Positions 8,517 through 17,091 of a stretch of DNA of 43,950 bases are shown piece after piece (the stretch's first letter is position 1; every line of letters begins with the position of its first letter). Source of the DNA: Pseudobutyrivibrio ruminis (lineage in GTDB: Bacteria > Bacillota > Clostridia > Lachnospirales > Lachnospiraceae); the NCBI GenBank assembly GCA_015057305.1, contig SVES01000030.1, forward strand, positions 1 through 43,950. The letters are read 5' to 3'. A program made the translations under genes and the position numbers. Below the pieces are notes generated by a model. The model made no database searches. It had not been told where the DNA came from and was given only the letters and a program-made list of their open reading frames with translations.

Positions 8517-9133
8517 ACCGTATCAAACGTATCCCATTTTCTTCTATCAATGCAATCGAACCAGATGTCTTCCTGTTCTTCTATAGCCTCCAGCTTTGTG
8601 TAAAATTCTTCTGTCAATTCTGCTTTTGGTATTAAAACAACACCAGTATCATCACAAACCATTACTGAGCCATCTACTTTTTCAGTTCTATCCTCTATAA
8701 TAGATTTATTGAAGTAGACTTCATTTTTAGTATTAAAGCAGCCAACTGGTGATACACCAGTGCACCAAATAGGATAGTTTTCTTTGATTAACTTATGGGC
8801 ATCACGCATCCTTCCATTTGTAACTATTGCAGCCCCACCTCTATATAAAAGAATATATTTTGAAACAAGTTCTCCAATAATTGCCCTGTCATTACAATCA
8901 AAGCATTCTATATATACAACATCACCTTTTTGAACATCCCTAACTTGTTCATGAACATCCCAATTGCTTTCGTTGTATGCATAAACCCATTTGATTTTCC
9001 CAACAGCAAACTGTTGCCTATTAATTGGATAAATACCAGGCAATACCCCTGTTTTTCCTAAGCAGTCTGCCACCTCAGTTGTAGAGACTTTATTCATCCT
9101 TATGTAATCTATTATTTTCGTTGTTATATCCAT
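8489..9133 (-). CDS. RraA-fold protein (HMG/CHA aldolase or decarboxylase-like)
   Basis: The sequence shows the RraA/4-hydroxy-4-methyl-2-oxoglutarate aldolase family layout: VSTTEVADCLGKTGVLPGI near residue 16, QKGDVVYIEC near 70, GELVSKYILLYRGGAAIVTN near 87 leading to the G-R-M-R-D motif that holds the catalytic Arg-Asp pair, PIWCTGVSP near 122, and CDDTGVVLIP near 160. Family members are divalent-metal enzymes that cleave or decarboxylate 2-oxo acids; E. coli RraA instead inhibits RNase E. I place the start at ATG 9133, one base after the ATP-grasp stop. The alternative TTG at 9148 abuts GAGGG with no spacing. In this operon a role in 2-keto acid sugar chemistry is plausible but inferred. 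Confidence 0.7.
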   Translation of the reverse strand: MDITTKIIDYIRMNKVSTTEVADCLGKTGVLPGIYPINRQQFAVGKIKWVYAYNESNWDVHEQVRDVQKGDVVYIECFDCNDRAIIGELVSKYILLYRGGAAIVTNGRMRDAHKLIKENYPIWCTGVSPVGCFNTKNEVYFNKSIIEDRTEKVDGSVMVCDDTGVVLIPKAELTEEFYTKLEAIEEQEDIWFDCIDRRKWDTFDTVCLKKYKDL

Positions 9134-9134
9134 C

Positions 9135-10319
9135 TTATTTTGTTTCAACCCTCAATGTACTTTTCAAGCTATCCTCTATTTTTTTTAATTCCTCAAGATT
9201 ATTTGCAAAAGCAATATAATAACCACATCTAGATCTATCATCATCTGGACTTCCTATATCATCTCCAACATTTATTTCTAGACCTATTTCATGTATTCCT
9301 TCGATTAACTCAGCATCCTCTACACCCGATATTGCAGTTACTTTTCCCGGCTTAAAATCAAAGAAACCTAGAACAACAGCTTCATAGTGTTTTTCTTTAA
9401 CTACCTTTTCTGGCTTGTTAGTTAGCATATCCAAATATAATTGGTTACTATCTATGCCAGAAATGAGTTTTACAACGTCGGAGGAAATCTTTGTTCCACC
9501 GCCTCTAGCCGCAGTCTCTATTAAATAAAACTTGCCATCTTTGTATTTATATTCAGTGTGAGTAAGACCAAATGGTAATCCCATATCTACTATAAGTTCC
9601 TCATTTTCTCTACGTAATCTGTCATAATCATACTTATCACTTGTATTTGTAAATAATAATCTACTAGCCACATTAGGATTTGTATCATAATGTTCCTTTT
9701 CTGATATAGCTAATACAATGTATTCAGTTGATGTCTTGACTCCGTCTACCGTAAATTCAGTGCCATCAATATATTCCTCTATCAAAATGGCTTTTTCTGA
9801 ATTTGAAAACTGAATACAATCTGCATAATATTTTCTAATCTCACTTTCGCTTCTTACAATATGTATGCCTCTACTAGATTGGCTATCTATTGGTTTTATA
9901 ATTGCCACATTAACTTTTTCTAAAAAAGCTATTGCTGCTTCTTCTGTATAGCATAATTTATATTGGGGCACAGGAATCCCTGCCCTTGCAGCATACTCAC
10001 GCATTAAAAACTTGTTAGTAAATCTTTTTGCTACATCTACCCCTATTCCTTTCAGTCCTAAATACTCAGCAATATATGCGACAGTAGGCACAGCAATATC
10101 TGTCTGATCTGTCAGAATCGCATCTGGTTTAAACTGCTTTGCAATCTCTAAATTCCTTTGTTTATCAAGAACATCTGCCACCATCACTTCATCCGAATAC
10201 TCAAATGCTGGTGAATCTTCATATAAATTACTACATAAAATGTAATTTCCCATTTCACGCGCTTTTTTTACTATAGGACGCTGCCATGTACCGCCGCCAA
10301 CGACCATTATTCGTGCCAT
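9135..10319 (-). CDS. ATP-grasp carboxylate ligase
   Basis: The protein has the three-part ATP-grasp architecture: an N-terminal pre-ATP-grasp domain (IMVVGGGTWQRPIVKKA), the ATP-binding region (KFLMREYAARAGIPVP, AIIKPIDSQSSRGIHIV, ILIEEYIDGTEFTVDG), and the metal-binding end (THTEYKYKDGKFYLIETAAR with GGG following). Glu in HTEYK and E-T-A-A-R match the Mg2+ ligands of biotin-carboxylase/PurK/carbamoyl-phosphate-like ligases. Such enzymes activate a carboxylate as acyl phosphate and join it to an amine or thiol. It sits between a glycosyltransferase gene and the RraA-like gene with 1-2 bp spacing, suggesting that it modifies the glycan or its precursor, for example by amino acid attachment. 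The substrate is unknown. Confidence 0.82.
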   Translation of the reverse strand: MARIMVVGGGTWQRPIVKKAREMGNYILCSNLYEDSPAFEYSDEVMVADVLDKQRNLEIAKQFKPDAILTDQTDIAVPTVAYIAEYLGLKGIGVDVAKRFTNKFLMREYAARAGIPVPQYKLCYTEEAAIAFLEKVNVAIIKPIDSQSSRGIHIVRSESEIRKYYADCIQFSNSEKAILIEEYIDGTEFTVDGVKTSTEYIVLAISEKEHYDTNPNVASRLLFTNTSDKYDYDRLRRENEELIVDMGLPFGLTHTEYKYKDGKFYLIETAARGGGTKISSDVVKLISGIDSNQLYLDMLTNKPEKVVKEKHYEAVVLGFFDFKPGKVTAISGVEDAELIEGIHEIGLEINVGDDIGSPDDDRSRCGYYIAFANNLEELKKIEDSLKSTLRVETK

Positions 10320-10321
10320 TA

Positions 10322-11260
10322 CTATTTCTCCACTTCATCAAAATTATATTTTGCCTTTATAACATACTGAGGCTCATTATTTAAACTCATATAAGTACGC
10401 CCAATATACTCTCCAATCAATCCAACAAAGAATAGTTGAATTCCCAGCGAGAAAAAAATTGCCACCATCATAGATGACCAACCAGCATCTATAGTTGGCT
10501 TGACAATCTTTCTTATAGCAATTATTATCGCGAACAATACAGAAATAACAGATATTGACATTCCAACCTGAACTGCAAGCCTTAATGGTTTTACTGTGAA
10601 TCCGATAATATTGCTCCAAAGCTTAAGTAAACTTCTAAATGTATAACCAGATGTTCCTACCTCACGCTCATAATGTTCTACTTCTACCTGTGATATATTG
10701 GAAGTTGCCCTCAAAATAAGCCCTAGCAAATATGTTCTGGACCCCTCATAGGTAATGATGTTATCTCTAACGTATTTACGAATAATCCAAAAACTTGATG
10801 TCCTAAGTTCTTTTGGTCTCCCCAAAAACAAAACTGCACACATCTTATTAACCCAAGAACCAAATTTTCTAAATTGATTTTCCTTTTTTTCTGGATATGC
10901 GCCATAAACCACATCATAACCTTCATCAAAAGCCGCAAACATTTTATGCAATTCAGATGGTCTAGTCTGCATATCATCATCCATACTTATAAAAACATCA
11001 CCCTTAGCCTCCCTCAGTCCAGCCATCATGGCATTATGCTGTCCAACATTTTTCGCCAAATCAATTACTCTGACGTACGACTTACTTTCTGCAATTTCAA
11101 TAAGTTTTGATATTGTATCTCCATTATCTGGTGAGCAATCATTTACAAGTATGATTTCAAAATCGTTTTTTCCAATTTTTGCCATTTCTTTGGCAGTTTC
11201 ATCAACTACAGATTCAATTGTAGCTTTAGATTTATAGCATGGAATTACAATAGAATACAT
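10322..11260 (-). CDS. GT2 polyprenyl-phosphate glycosyltransferase (GtrB/ArnC-like)
   Basis: The N-terminal GT-A domain is clear: YSIVIPCYKSKATIESVVD, ILVNDCSPDNG, VRVIDLAKNVGQHNAMMAGL and the metal-binding FISMDDDMQTRP near residue 95. Two C-terminal transmembrane helices (about residues 230-255 and 265-290) and GEYIGRTYMSLNNEPQYVI are hallmarks of DPM1/GtrB/ArnC enzymes. These charge undecaprenyl phosphate with a sugar at the inner membrane face. The product would be the donor for a GT-C enzyme outside, for which the 927-residue neighbour immediately upstream is the obvious candidate. The full length of 312 residues is normal for the family. Confidence 0.88.
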   Translation of the reverse strand: MYSIVIPCYKSKATIESVVDETAKEMAKIGKNDFEIILVNDCSPDNGDTISKLIEIAESKSYVRVIDLAKNVGQHNAMMAGLREAKGDVFISMDDDMQTRPSELHKMFAAFDEGYDVVYGAYPEKKENQFRKFGSWVNKMCAVLFLGRPKELRTSSFWIIRKYVRDNIITYEGSRTYLLGLILRATSNISQVEVEHYEREVGTSGYTFRSLLKLWSNIIGFTVKPLRLAVQVGMSISVISVLFAIIIAIRKIVKPTIDAGWSSMMVAIFFSLGIQLFFVGLIGEYIGRTYMSLNNEPQYVIKAKYNFDEVEK

Positions 11261-11290
11261 TTCATCTTCTCTCTTCCCTTTTCATTTTAT

Positions 11291-14074
11291 TTAGCCTGTC
11301 AAAACCAAATGATACACTCTCATTGCACCATCAACGTTATGATATTGTTTTACTGAACCAATAGCATATCCTCTAGCTGATAGTTTCATCAGCGCCTCAG
11401 CTTCGTCAACTCTAGAAGGTACTACCAAATAAAAATCATTATCGAAATTTACATATTCAATACTATCTGTTACTATTCCCTGTTCTTTAATTTTGATAGT
11501 ACTTTTATTATTTTTCTGATACACCATTTTTTTCTTCTCAGTATCCCAATAGAATGTATATTGTGAGCTTCCACTTAGATGCAATTCATATGGTGCGATA
11601 TCAAGCACACAATACTCGGCATCATTAGTTGGTTCAACTGTTTCAACCATCTCTTCAATCAAAGAGTTATAAAACAAATACTGGGTATTGTAGGCATATA
11701 AATCTCCAATACACTGATATCCCCTACCATATGTTTTTCCTAGATACTCCCTTGTATCCCTATCAAACGACAATTTATATAAAGGCAATCCACCAGTCTC
11801 CACAGGGGATCTACCAAGTATTATTATTGGATCAATTGTTATATAGGATTCAATTAAAAATAATACCCCCAAAACACAAAGACTTACTGTTGTTCTTCTA
11901 TTATCACAAAATAGTACTTTTAGACTCATGACTAACAGAATAAAATACGACGTATTAAGTAAGGATGTATATCTTGGTAGTTCTGCAATTCCATTATAGA
12001 TTAGTAAGACTATCACATATGATAAGCCCGAAATAGCTGTTGCAACGGCAATTATAATTTCTAGAGAACTAAAGTTTTCCTGTACTTTTTTTCTATTGAA
12101 GATTAGTTTAAAAATGAATAATGTAATTATTACAGTAAAAATCCATCTGAAATTCCATATAAAGCTCTGCCCAATGTTATTAGCATAAGCTACCAAAAGT
12201 TTTGCTGGCTTTTTAGAATCAGGCTCTCCCAGAAAATTCTGAATAATAAACTGATATTTCAAAGTTTTATTTACTAACCAAAGAACAGCTGGTGTTGACC
12301 AAATAACTATCTTTTTGACTTTCTTTAGGAAATCTCCTGAGTGTGAAACCTTGTCAGCTTCTTTTCCCCACTTATATCTTGCTATGCTTGCAGTTACTAA
12401 AAACACTACATAATATGCTAGTGCCGGCTCTTTCGAAAAAACTAACAACCAACCACAGAATGCAATTAAATAATCGTTATCTAATAGGTAGCTATAGATT
12501 AACCAAAATGCAAAATATGCCAGATAATTATCTCCCGTAAAATGGAACATTAATCCAAATTGATATGGACTAAATACCATTACAAAACACATTACTGCGT
12601 ACGACAAATTACTAAAGTCGGGAATAATCCTTTTCAAAGTTTTATATACAACGACAATTGTTACTTCCAGAATGAGTAATGTGGAAATATTTGTCCCTAC
12701 AAACTCTCCTATGTTTGCAAACTCTATTGGAGCGACTAATAAGGCTATTCCATGAATAGCCCTCCAGCAGGTAAATGCGCCTATAAATGTGAACAAATCG
12801 CCTCTATACCAAGAGCATGCCTCTACAAAACTTCCATAGTAGAGTGAGGCATCATATCTAGGAGTGACATCAATTTGAAACATCGCCAGAAAAGCCACTA
12901 CCAACATTACAATTAGAATCTGTACTGGTATATGTATAATAAATAAATGCCTTTTTATGCACTCTCGTACGAACCATATAAACAAACAATTACATAGGAA
13001 TATTCCAATTAGAAATCCCAGATTTAAATTCAAATCATCTATAAATAATGCGGTAAGGTCAATGAAATAAGCTATGAGCCCTATGATAATGAGCCCTGCA
13101 AAAACAGCGTTATCTTCTATTTTTCCATGTTTACGAAATAGCAATAATACTAGAAGAAATAAAAGAATTCCAAATAAATACTCGTTTAAAAAATCTAGTA
13201 TTAATGACACTAAACTCTTTTGATTAGAAGGTGATAACACTAAGCTATTAGAATACTCATTAACCTTCCATTCTTTTAATTCGACTCTGAAATGATTTCC
13301 ATACAATATTTGCGAAAGCTCAATGTATGGATTGTTTTTCCATGTAGAATTATCTTTTAAATATGCTGATGTGACAGTTTTTGACACATATTGTCTTATT
13401 CCAGCTGGACTAATGTTTTTGCTGGTAGATAAACAGTGGTATAGTTTTATATCTCCATAAAGAAATACAATCCCCATACTTTCAGAATTGTCAAAAGCTA
13501 TATCACTAAATGAGTTCACGATAGAACCACGATTGAATGAGAATGCAACCCCCGCACAATTATTACCAGAAATTGTTCCTGTGCTATAGCAATTTATTAT
13601 TGCACCTTTAGCCTTCTCATCTGCATCTGCATAACAAGTAAATGGAGCACTATTATCAGCATTTATTTCAACATTTGTTAAACCTAAATTTGCAATAACG
13701 CCACCTACACTTTTAAAAAGTGCAAATTCACTCTCGCAACTAGAATCATTATGCAAGCCACTTATGTAATTACCAGAGCCATCATATACTCCCTTAAAAC
13801 TAGTTATATCTCCATTAGAAGATGTTCCTATGGGACTCCAAGCATCATACAATTCAATGTTGCTAGTTTGACGAAAAAAGATTCCATTCAAATCATTTCC
13901 AGAACCAACTAGCCTACTAATTTCCATCAAATCGTCATAGTCATTAATAAGATACGGTGACGCAATCGTTCCTTCCCCTTCCCATTTGTATTCTTTAGCT
14001 TCAACGACATTTTTTGAGAATCCAAGGAAAATAAATGCGATCAATAGGCATAACAGTTTTTTCGTAACTTTCAT
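11291..14074 (-). CDS. Signal-peptide beta-helix (GLUG-like) domain fused to GT-C-like membrane domain
   Basis: The 927-residue protein starts with a signal peptide (KKLLCLLIAFIFLGFSKNVV). A repeat-rich extracytoplasmic region to about residue 270 follows, with the hallmarks of GLUG/right-handed beta-helix adhesins: GTIASPYLINDYDDLMEISR, SFKGVYDGSGNYISGLHN, GVIANLGLTNVEI and GAIINCYSTGTISG. About a dozen membrane helices (290-740) come next, including a loop with PRYDASLYYGSF near residue 404 that could be the acidic catalytic loop of a GT-C transferase. A soluble C-terminal domain ends the protein. It is the first gene of the glycan operon and lies just before the GtrB-like gene, so a polyprenyl-sugar-dependent transferase outside the membrane is likely. 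I know no common family with this order of domains. The frame is intact across both parts. Confidence 0.68.
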   Translation of the reverse strand: MKVTKKLLCLLIAFIFLGFSKNVVEAKEYKWEGEGTIASPYLINDYDDLMEISRLVGSGNDLNGIFFRQTSNIELYDAWSPIGTSSNGDITSFKGVYDGSGNYISGLHNDSSCESEFALFKSVGGVIANLGLTNVEINADNSAPFTCYADADEKAKGAIINCYSTGTISGNNCAGVAFSFNRGSIVNSFSDIAFDNSESMGIVFLYGDIKLYHCLSTSKNISPAGIRQYVSKTVTSAYLKDNSTWKNNPYIELSQILYGNHFRVELKEWKVNEYSNSLVLSPSNQKSLVSLILDFLNEYLFGILLFLLVLLLFRKHGKIEDNAVFAGLIIIGLIAYFIDLTALFIDDLNLNLGFLIGIFLCNCLFIWFVRECIKRHLFIIHIPVQILIVMLVVAFLAMFQIDVTPRYDASLYYGSFVEACSWYRGDLFTFIGAFTCWRAIHGIALLVAPIEFANIGEFVGTNISTLLILEVTIVVVYKTLKRIIPDFSNLSYAVMCFVMVFSPYQFGLMFHFTGDNYLAYFAFWLIYSYLLDNDYLIAFCGWLLVFSKEPALAYYVVFLVTASIARYKWGKEADKVSHSGDFLKKVKKIVIWSTPAVLWLVNKTLKYQFIIQNFLGEPDSKKPAKLLVAYANNIGQSFIWNFRWIFTVIITLFIFKLIFNRKKVQENFSSLEIIIAVATAISGLSYVIVLLIYNGIAELPRYTSLLNTSYFILLVMSLKVLFCDNRRTTVSLCVLGVLFLIESYITIDPIIILGRSPVETGGLPLYKLSFDRDTREYLGKTYGRGYQCIGDLYAYNTQYLFYNSLIEEMVETVEPTNDAEYCVLDIAPYELHLSGSSQYTFYWDTEKKKMVYQKNNKSTIKIKEQGIVTDSIEYVNFDNDFYLVVPSRVDEAEALMKLSARGYAIGSVKQYHNVDGAMRVYHLVLTG

Positions 14075-14170
14075 AACACAGTCATCAACTTCTCTCCATG
14101 AATTAATATAACAGCAAAAACAAGTATATTTTGAGTGGTTATACCTTACACATACATAATAATTACATGC

Positions 14171-14241
14171 AACGCTGAGTTAGATTTTACAACTATTAGT
14201 TATATTTTGCAACTGATAGTTGTGTTTTGCGTCTGTCAGAA
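14171..14241. promoter_or_regulatory. Phased 20-bp operator-like repeats upstream of XRE gene
   Basis: Three and a half head-to-tail units of exactly 20 bp occupy 14171-14241. The 11-bp dyads AACTATTAGTT (14191) and AACTGATAGTT (14211) are near-perfect palindromes separated by 9-bp linkers of the form NNNTTTTNC. AACGCTGAGTT (14171) and GTCTGTCAGAA (14231) are degenerate outer copies. Two helical turns between centres would put bound dimers on one face of the DNA. The array lies between the divergent starts at 14074 and 14289, so it may control both. Binding by the adjacent XRE protein is an inference. Confidence 0.6.
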
Positions 14242-14288
14242 TTATTAAAGTTGTTAGACTAGTGTGCAATATAGAAGGAGTATTTTAA

Positions 14289-14588
14289 ATGGTTTCAGGA
14301 TTAGCTAAACGCTTAAAAAGTTCCCGTGCGAATGCTGGATATAGCAGAAAACAAGCTGCTGATGTTATAGGCATAACAGAAAGCACCATTGGACTTTATG
14401 AATCAGGTTCTAGGCAGCCATCATTAACAGCCTTAATGAAACTAGCCTCAGCATACAAAGTAACCACTGATTATCTACTTGGCTGTGAACCTCGAGAAAA
14501 ATACAGTGTATCTCTTGCTGGTCTCACTGATCAACAGATTCGAAGCATCAACCTCACCATCCAATGCTTCAGAAATCCCACAGACTAA
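14289..14588 (+). CDS. XRE-family transcriptional regulator
   Basis: A 99-residue protein with a Cro/CI-type helix-turn-helix: LAKRLKSSRANAGYSRKQAADVIGITESTIGLYESGSRQPSLTALMKLASAYKVTTDYLLG (residues 5-64 in pieces of the canonical pattern, with recognition helix around ESTIGLYESG). A short C-terminal tail may dimerise. AGAAGGAG lies 8 nt before the ATG. It is monocistronic, between operator-like repeats upstream and a 20-bp-stem terminator downstream. It is divergent from the glycan operon, which it could regulate; the repeat array suggests autoregulation. The family is certain, the target inferred. Confidence 0.88.
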   Translation: MVSGLAKRLKSSRANAGYSRKQAADVIGITESTIGLYESGSRQPSLTALMKLASAYKVTTDYLLGCEPREKYSVSLAGLTDQQIRSINLTIQCFRNPTD

Positions 14589-14630
14589 AAAAGACAGCGG
14601 ATTCATATCAAATCCTCTGTCTTTTTTAGT
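14584..14630. terminator. Strong bidirectional terminator after XRE gene
   Basis: A 20-bp stem with one mismatch (14584-14603 against 14611-14630) closes a 7-nt loop. A6 and T7 runs at the base allow termination from either side. It overlaps the last codons of the XRE gene. Confidence 0.88.
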
Positions 14631-14667
14631 ATTCTCAGTATAAAGTTGCAAATAGTTGTAATTTAAA

Positions 14668-14687
14668 AGGGCAGCCCTCGCTGCCCT
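14668..14687 (-). terminator. Terminator of the signalling operon
   Basis: AGGGCAG (14668) pairs with CTGCCCT (14681) around CCCTCG. On the minus strand the hairpin is followed by TTTTAAATT. It lies 9 bp beyond the stop codon of the HD-GYP gene ending at 14697. Confidence 0.75.
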
Positions 14688-14696
14688 CTCTATTAA

Positions 14697-17057
14697 TCAA
14701 TGTATCCTAATATCTGTCAGCGCCACCTGGTCTCCGGTCAAGGTCACGTATACATTACCCGAATCAGGTAATATGGTGGTATTTTCAATCAAGATTCCAA
14801 AATTCTCTGCATGAAGTATTATCTTGTTTCCTTTTTTCGTGAGCTTTATGCTGAATTCTGCACCTTTTTTGTTAATATCCTTCCACTGATCCCAACCAGG
14901 GAATGAGTCCAGTTTTTTCATCGTAAAGTTGTTAGTAGTGGCTTTATCCTCCGTTGTACATTCTCCGTTTAGCTTTACTAAGGCATATTCCCTATAGCCC
15001 TTTCCATCCACCTTTTGATCCTCAGAATAGTAAAGCACTATATGAGGGCAATGCCATACAAGACTTGCTGATGGAAGGCTCATGCTGTGGAAATAAATCT
15101 CAAATTCATCCTCAACTAAAAGTGGCTTGGTAAATGCCGAATGATAACGATCTACCTGTATGTTTGGCAAATCTGCTTCTAGTCTGTCTATGTAACTGAT
15201 TGCACTGACAATCCTCTTTATATCTCCATCTGCCACTGTTTTGCCAGTCTTTTCAACTGCTATATTGTTTAATACACAATTTTCACCGGTCAATCCTATA
15301 TATGATGCCAAAGCATTATTCTGAATTGCCAAAATCACTTCTACTATCTTTTTAGCACTAATGAGCTTGAGGGATAGATGGTCATCATACCTTCCTGCTA
15401 TTATTTCATAATTATTCTCCTTCATGGCCTGGTATGTGTCATTATCTTTTACCACCACTTCCATATTTCTCGCGCTGGTAGATACGTAGCGGCCGTCAAA
15501 CCAAACTTCCCCATACTCTTTGTAACTGTATGCTTCTATAGCCTTTACTTTAGTGTGCACATGCTTGTCGTAGGAATCAAACAGTATAATTGATGGGGCA
15601 GAAAAATCGCTTTTATTACTCTTTTTCTCTTCAACATCAAAGCTTATTTCTATTTCCTCTTCATCAACACTAATGCCACAGGATACATTCTCTCTATACT
15701 CCACACACTCAATTGTTTTTTCAAGCTCCAGGGCACCACTATTTTCTTCTACTGTATGCTCCTCATCCATGATATGTACCATTATGTCAGCAAACTCAGG
15801 ATCAAACTGCACCCCTGCTTGCTCTACAAATTCTGCTCGTACAAAATGATAAGGAATCGACTCCCTATATCTTTTCTTTGAGGTCATGGAATCAAAAGCA
15901 TCTGCAACAGCTATTATTCTCGATATTTCTGGGATTTCATCACCCTTAAGTCCATCTGGATATCCGCTTCCATCATATCTTTCGCAAGAATACTTTACGC
16001 CTTTGCTAAGAAATGGGTATTCAGTAATGCTGGATAAAATTTCTGAACTAAGCTCTGGCTTTTGCTTTATAATCCTGTATTCTTCTGGATTTAACTCTTC
16101 TGAGGTTTCCACTATAGAATCAGGGATTCCTATCATGCCCACATCATGAAGCAAAGCCGTATAATATACCTCTCTACATTCTTCTTCAGAACGTCCCGCC
16201 CTAACTGCAATTTTTTTTGCAATCTCTGCCATTCTCGCTGAATGGCCTACAGAATATGCATCCTTCTTTTCAATTGCCGTTACAAAGGCTGTTGCAGTCT
16301 GTTCAAACAAGCGCCGCATACTTTCTTGTTTCTGCTCAAAATTTTCAAGCTCAATCTCATGTGCCCGCTCCATTACATCATTTATGTCAAGGTATGCAAA
16401 AATATAAAGCGAAATAGAAACAAGCACCATCGCCATATTTACAATGGATATTCCATAGGTAAATATCTGTATAATTCCCACAACAATAGGAACAAATATA
16501 TAAAGCACAAGAGAAATATATATCATTCTGCTAAGCTTCTTTTTATACTGCCTAATAACGGAATACTGCAGCAAAGGCATTATAACCGGGATGATATACG
16601 CAATCAGAAAGCCCTTGCCCCTATGGTACACATTATTCTCATCAAAATAATAGTATAAGCCTGTAAAATGAGAGATAATCGCAAGAAACATTCCTATCAA
16701 TGAAAAAAGCTGCGTCAGCTTCAATCGTATAGGAAGCGTTCTTAGCTTTCCATCGCCTACCAACAAATCTGCAAGGTAAAGATTAAAGGCTAATACTATG
16801 GCTGATGTCAAGAAAAAGACCATCATATTTGAAAGTCGAACCATAATGTAGCCCTTACTAGAAAGATCTCCCCTATAAATATACGCAGCCCTATCAAATC
16901 CCAGCAAGAATGTGGCTATTAGCTCCATTCCAATCAAAATCCATTTTCTTTTCCGTGGGAGAAAGCGGGTAATGAGGAGCAAAATAGCCATCATTCCACA
17001 TATGGCGCAAAGCGCTAGCATGATATTCAATTGATGCTCCAATATAAACTCAAACAT
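14697..17057 (-). CDS. Membrane HD-GYP-type protein with altered metal-site residues
   Basis: The 786-residue protein has seven or so N-terminal membrane helices (residues 10-225) and a short coiled linker. An HD-GYP domain (about 250-430) and a C-terminal domain of about 310 residues that I do not recognise follow. HD-GYP phosphodiesterases hydrolyse cyclic di-GMP. Here GHSARMAEIAKKI, LLHDVGMIGIPDSI (HD about residue 305), DGSGYPDGLKGDEIP and AVADAFDSMTS are kept. The usual HP in the next helix is KQKPELSSEIL, and the HHE before DG-x-GYP is SCE (YSCERYDGSGYP). Loss of these histidines suggests reduced or no catalysis, hence a possible c-di-GMP sensor. The start at 17057 has AGGAG 9 nt upstream. 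It is the last gene of a four-gene signalling operon. Confidence 0.8.
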   Translation of the reverse strand: MFEFILEHQLNIMLALCAICGMMAILLLITRFLPRKRKWILIGMELIATFLLGFDRAAYIYRGDLSSKGYIMVRLSNMMVFFLTSAIVLAFNLYLADLLVGDGKLRTLPIRLKLTQLFSLIGMFLAIISHFTGLYYYFDENNVYHRGKGFLIAYIIPVIMPLLQYSVIRQYKKKLSRMIYISLVLYIFVPIVVGIIQIFTYGISIVNMAMVLVSISLYIFAYLDINDVMERAHEIELENFEQKQESMRRLFEQTATAFVTAIEKKDAYSVGHSARMAEIAKKIAVRAGRSEEECREVYYTALLHDVGMIGIPDSIVETSEELNPEEYRIIKQKPELSSEILSSITEYPFLSKGVKYSCERYDGSGYPDGLKGDEIPEISRIIAVADAFDSMTSKKRYRESIPYHFVRAEFVEQAGVQFDPEFADIMVHIMDEEHTVEENSGALELEKTIECVEYRENVSCGISVDEEEIEISFDVEEKKSNKSDFSAPSIILFDSYDKHVHTKVKAIEAYSYKEYGEVWFDGRYVSTSARNMEVVVKDNDTYQAMKENNYEIIAGRYDDHLSLKLISAKKIVEVILAIQNNALASYIGLTGENCVLNNIAVEKTGKTVADGDIKRIVSAISYIDRLEADLPNIQVDRYHSAFTKPLLVEDEFEIYFHSMSLPSASLVWHCPHIVLYYSEDQKVDGKGYREYALVKLNGECTTEDKATTNNFTMKKLDSFPGWDQWKDINKKGAEFSIKLTKKGNKIILHAENFGILIENTTILPDSGNVYVTLTGDQVALTDIRIH

Positions 17058-17091
17058 GCTTCATAACTCCTTTAATCCTCTAGCAAATCTG

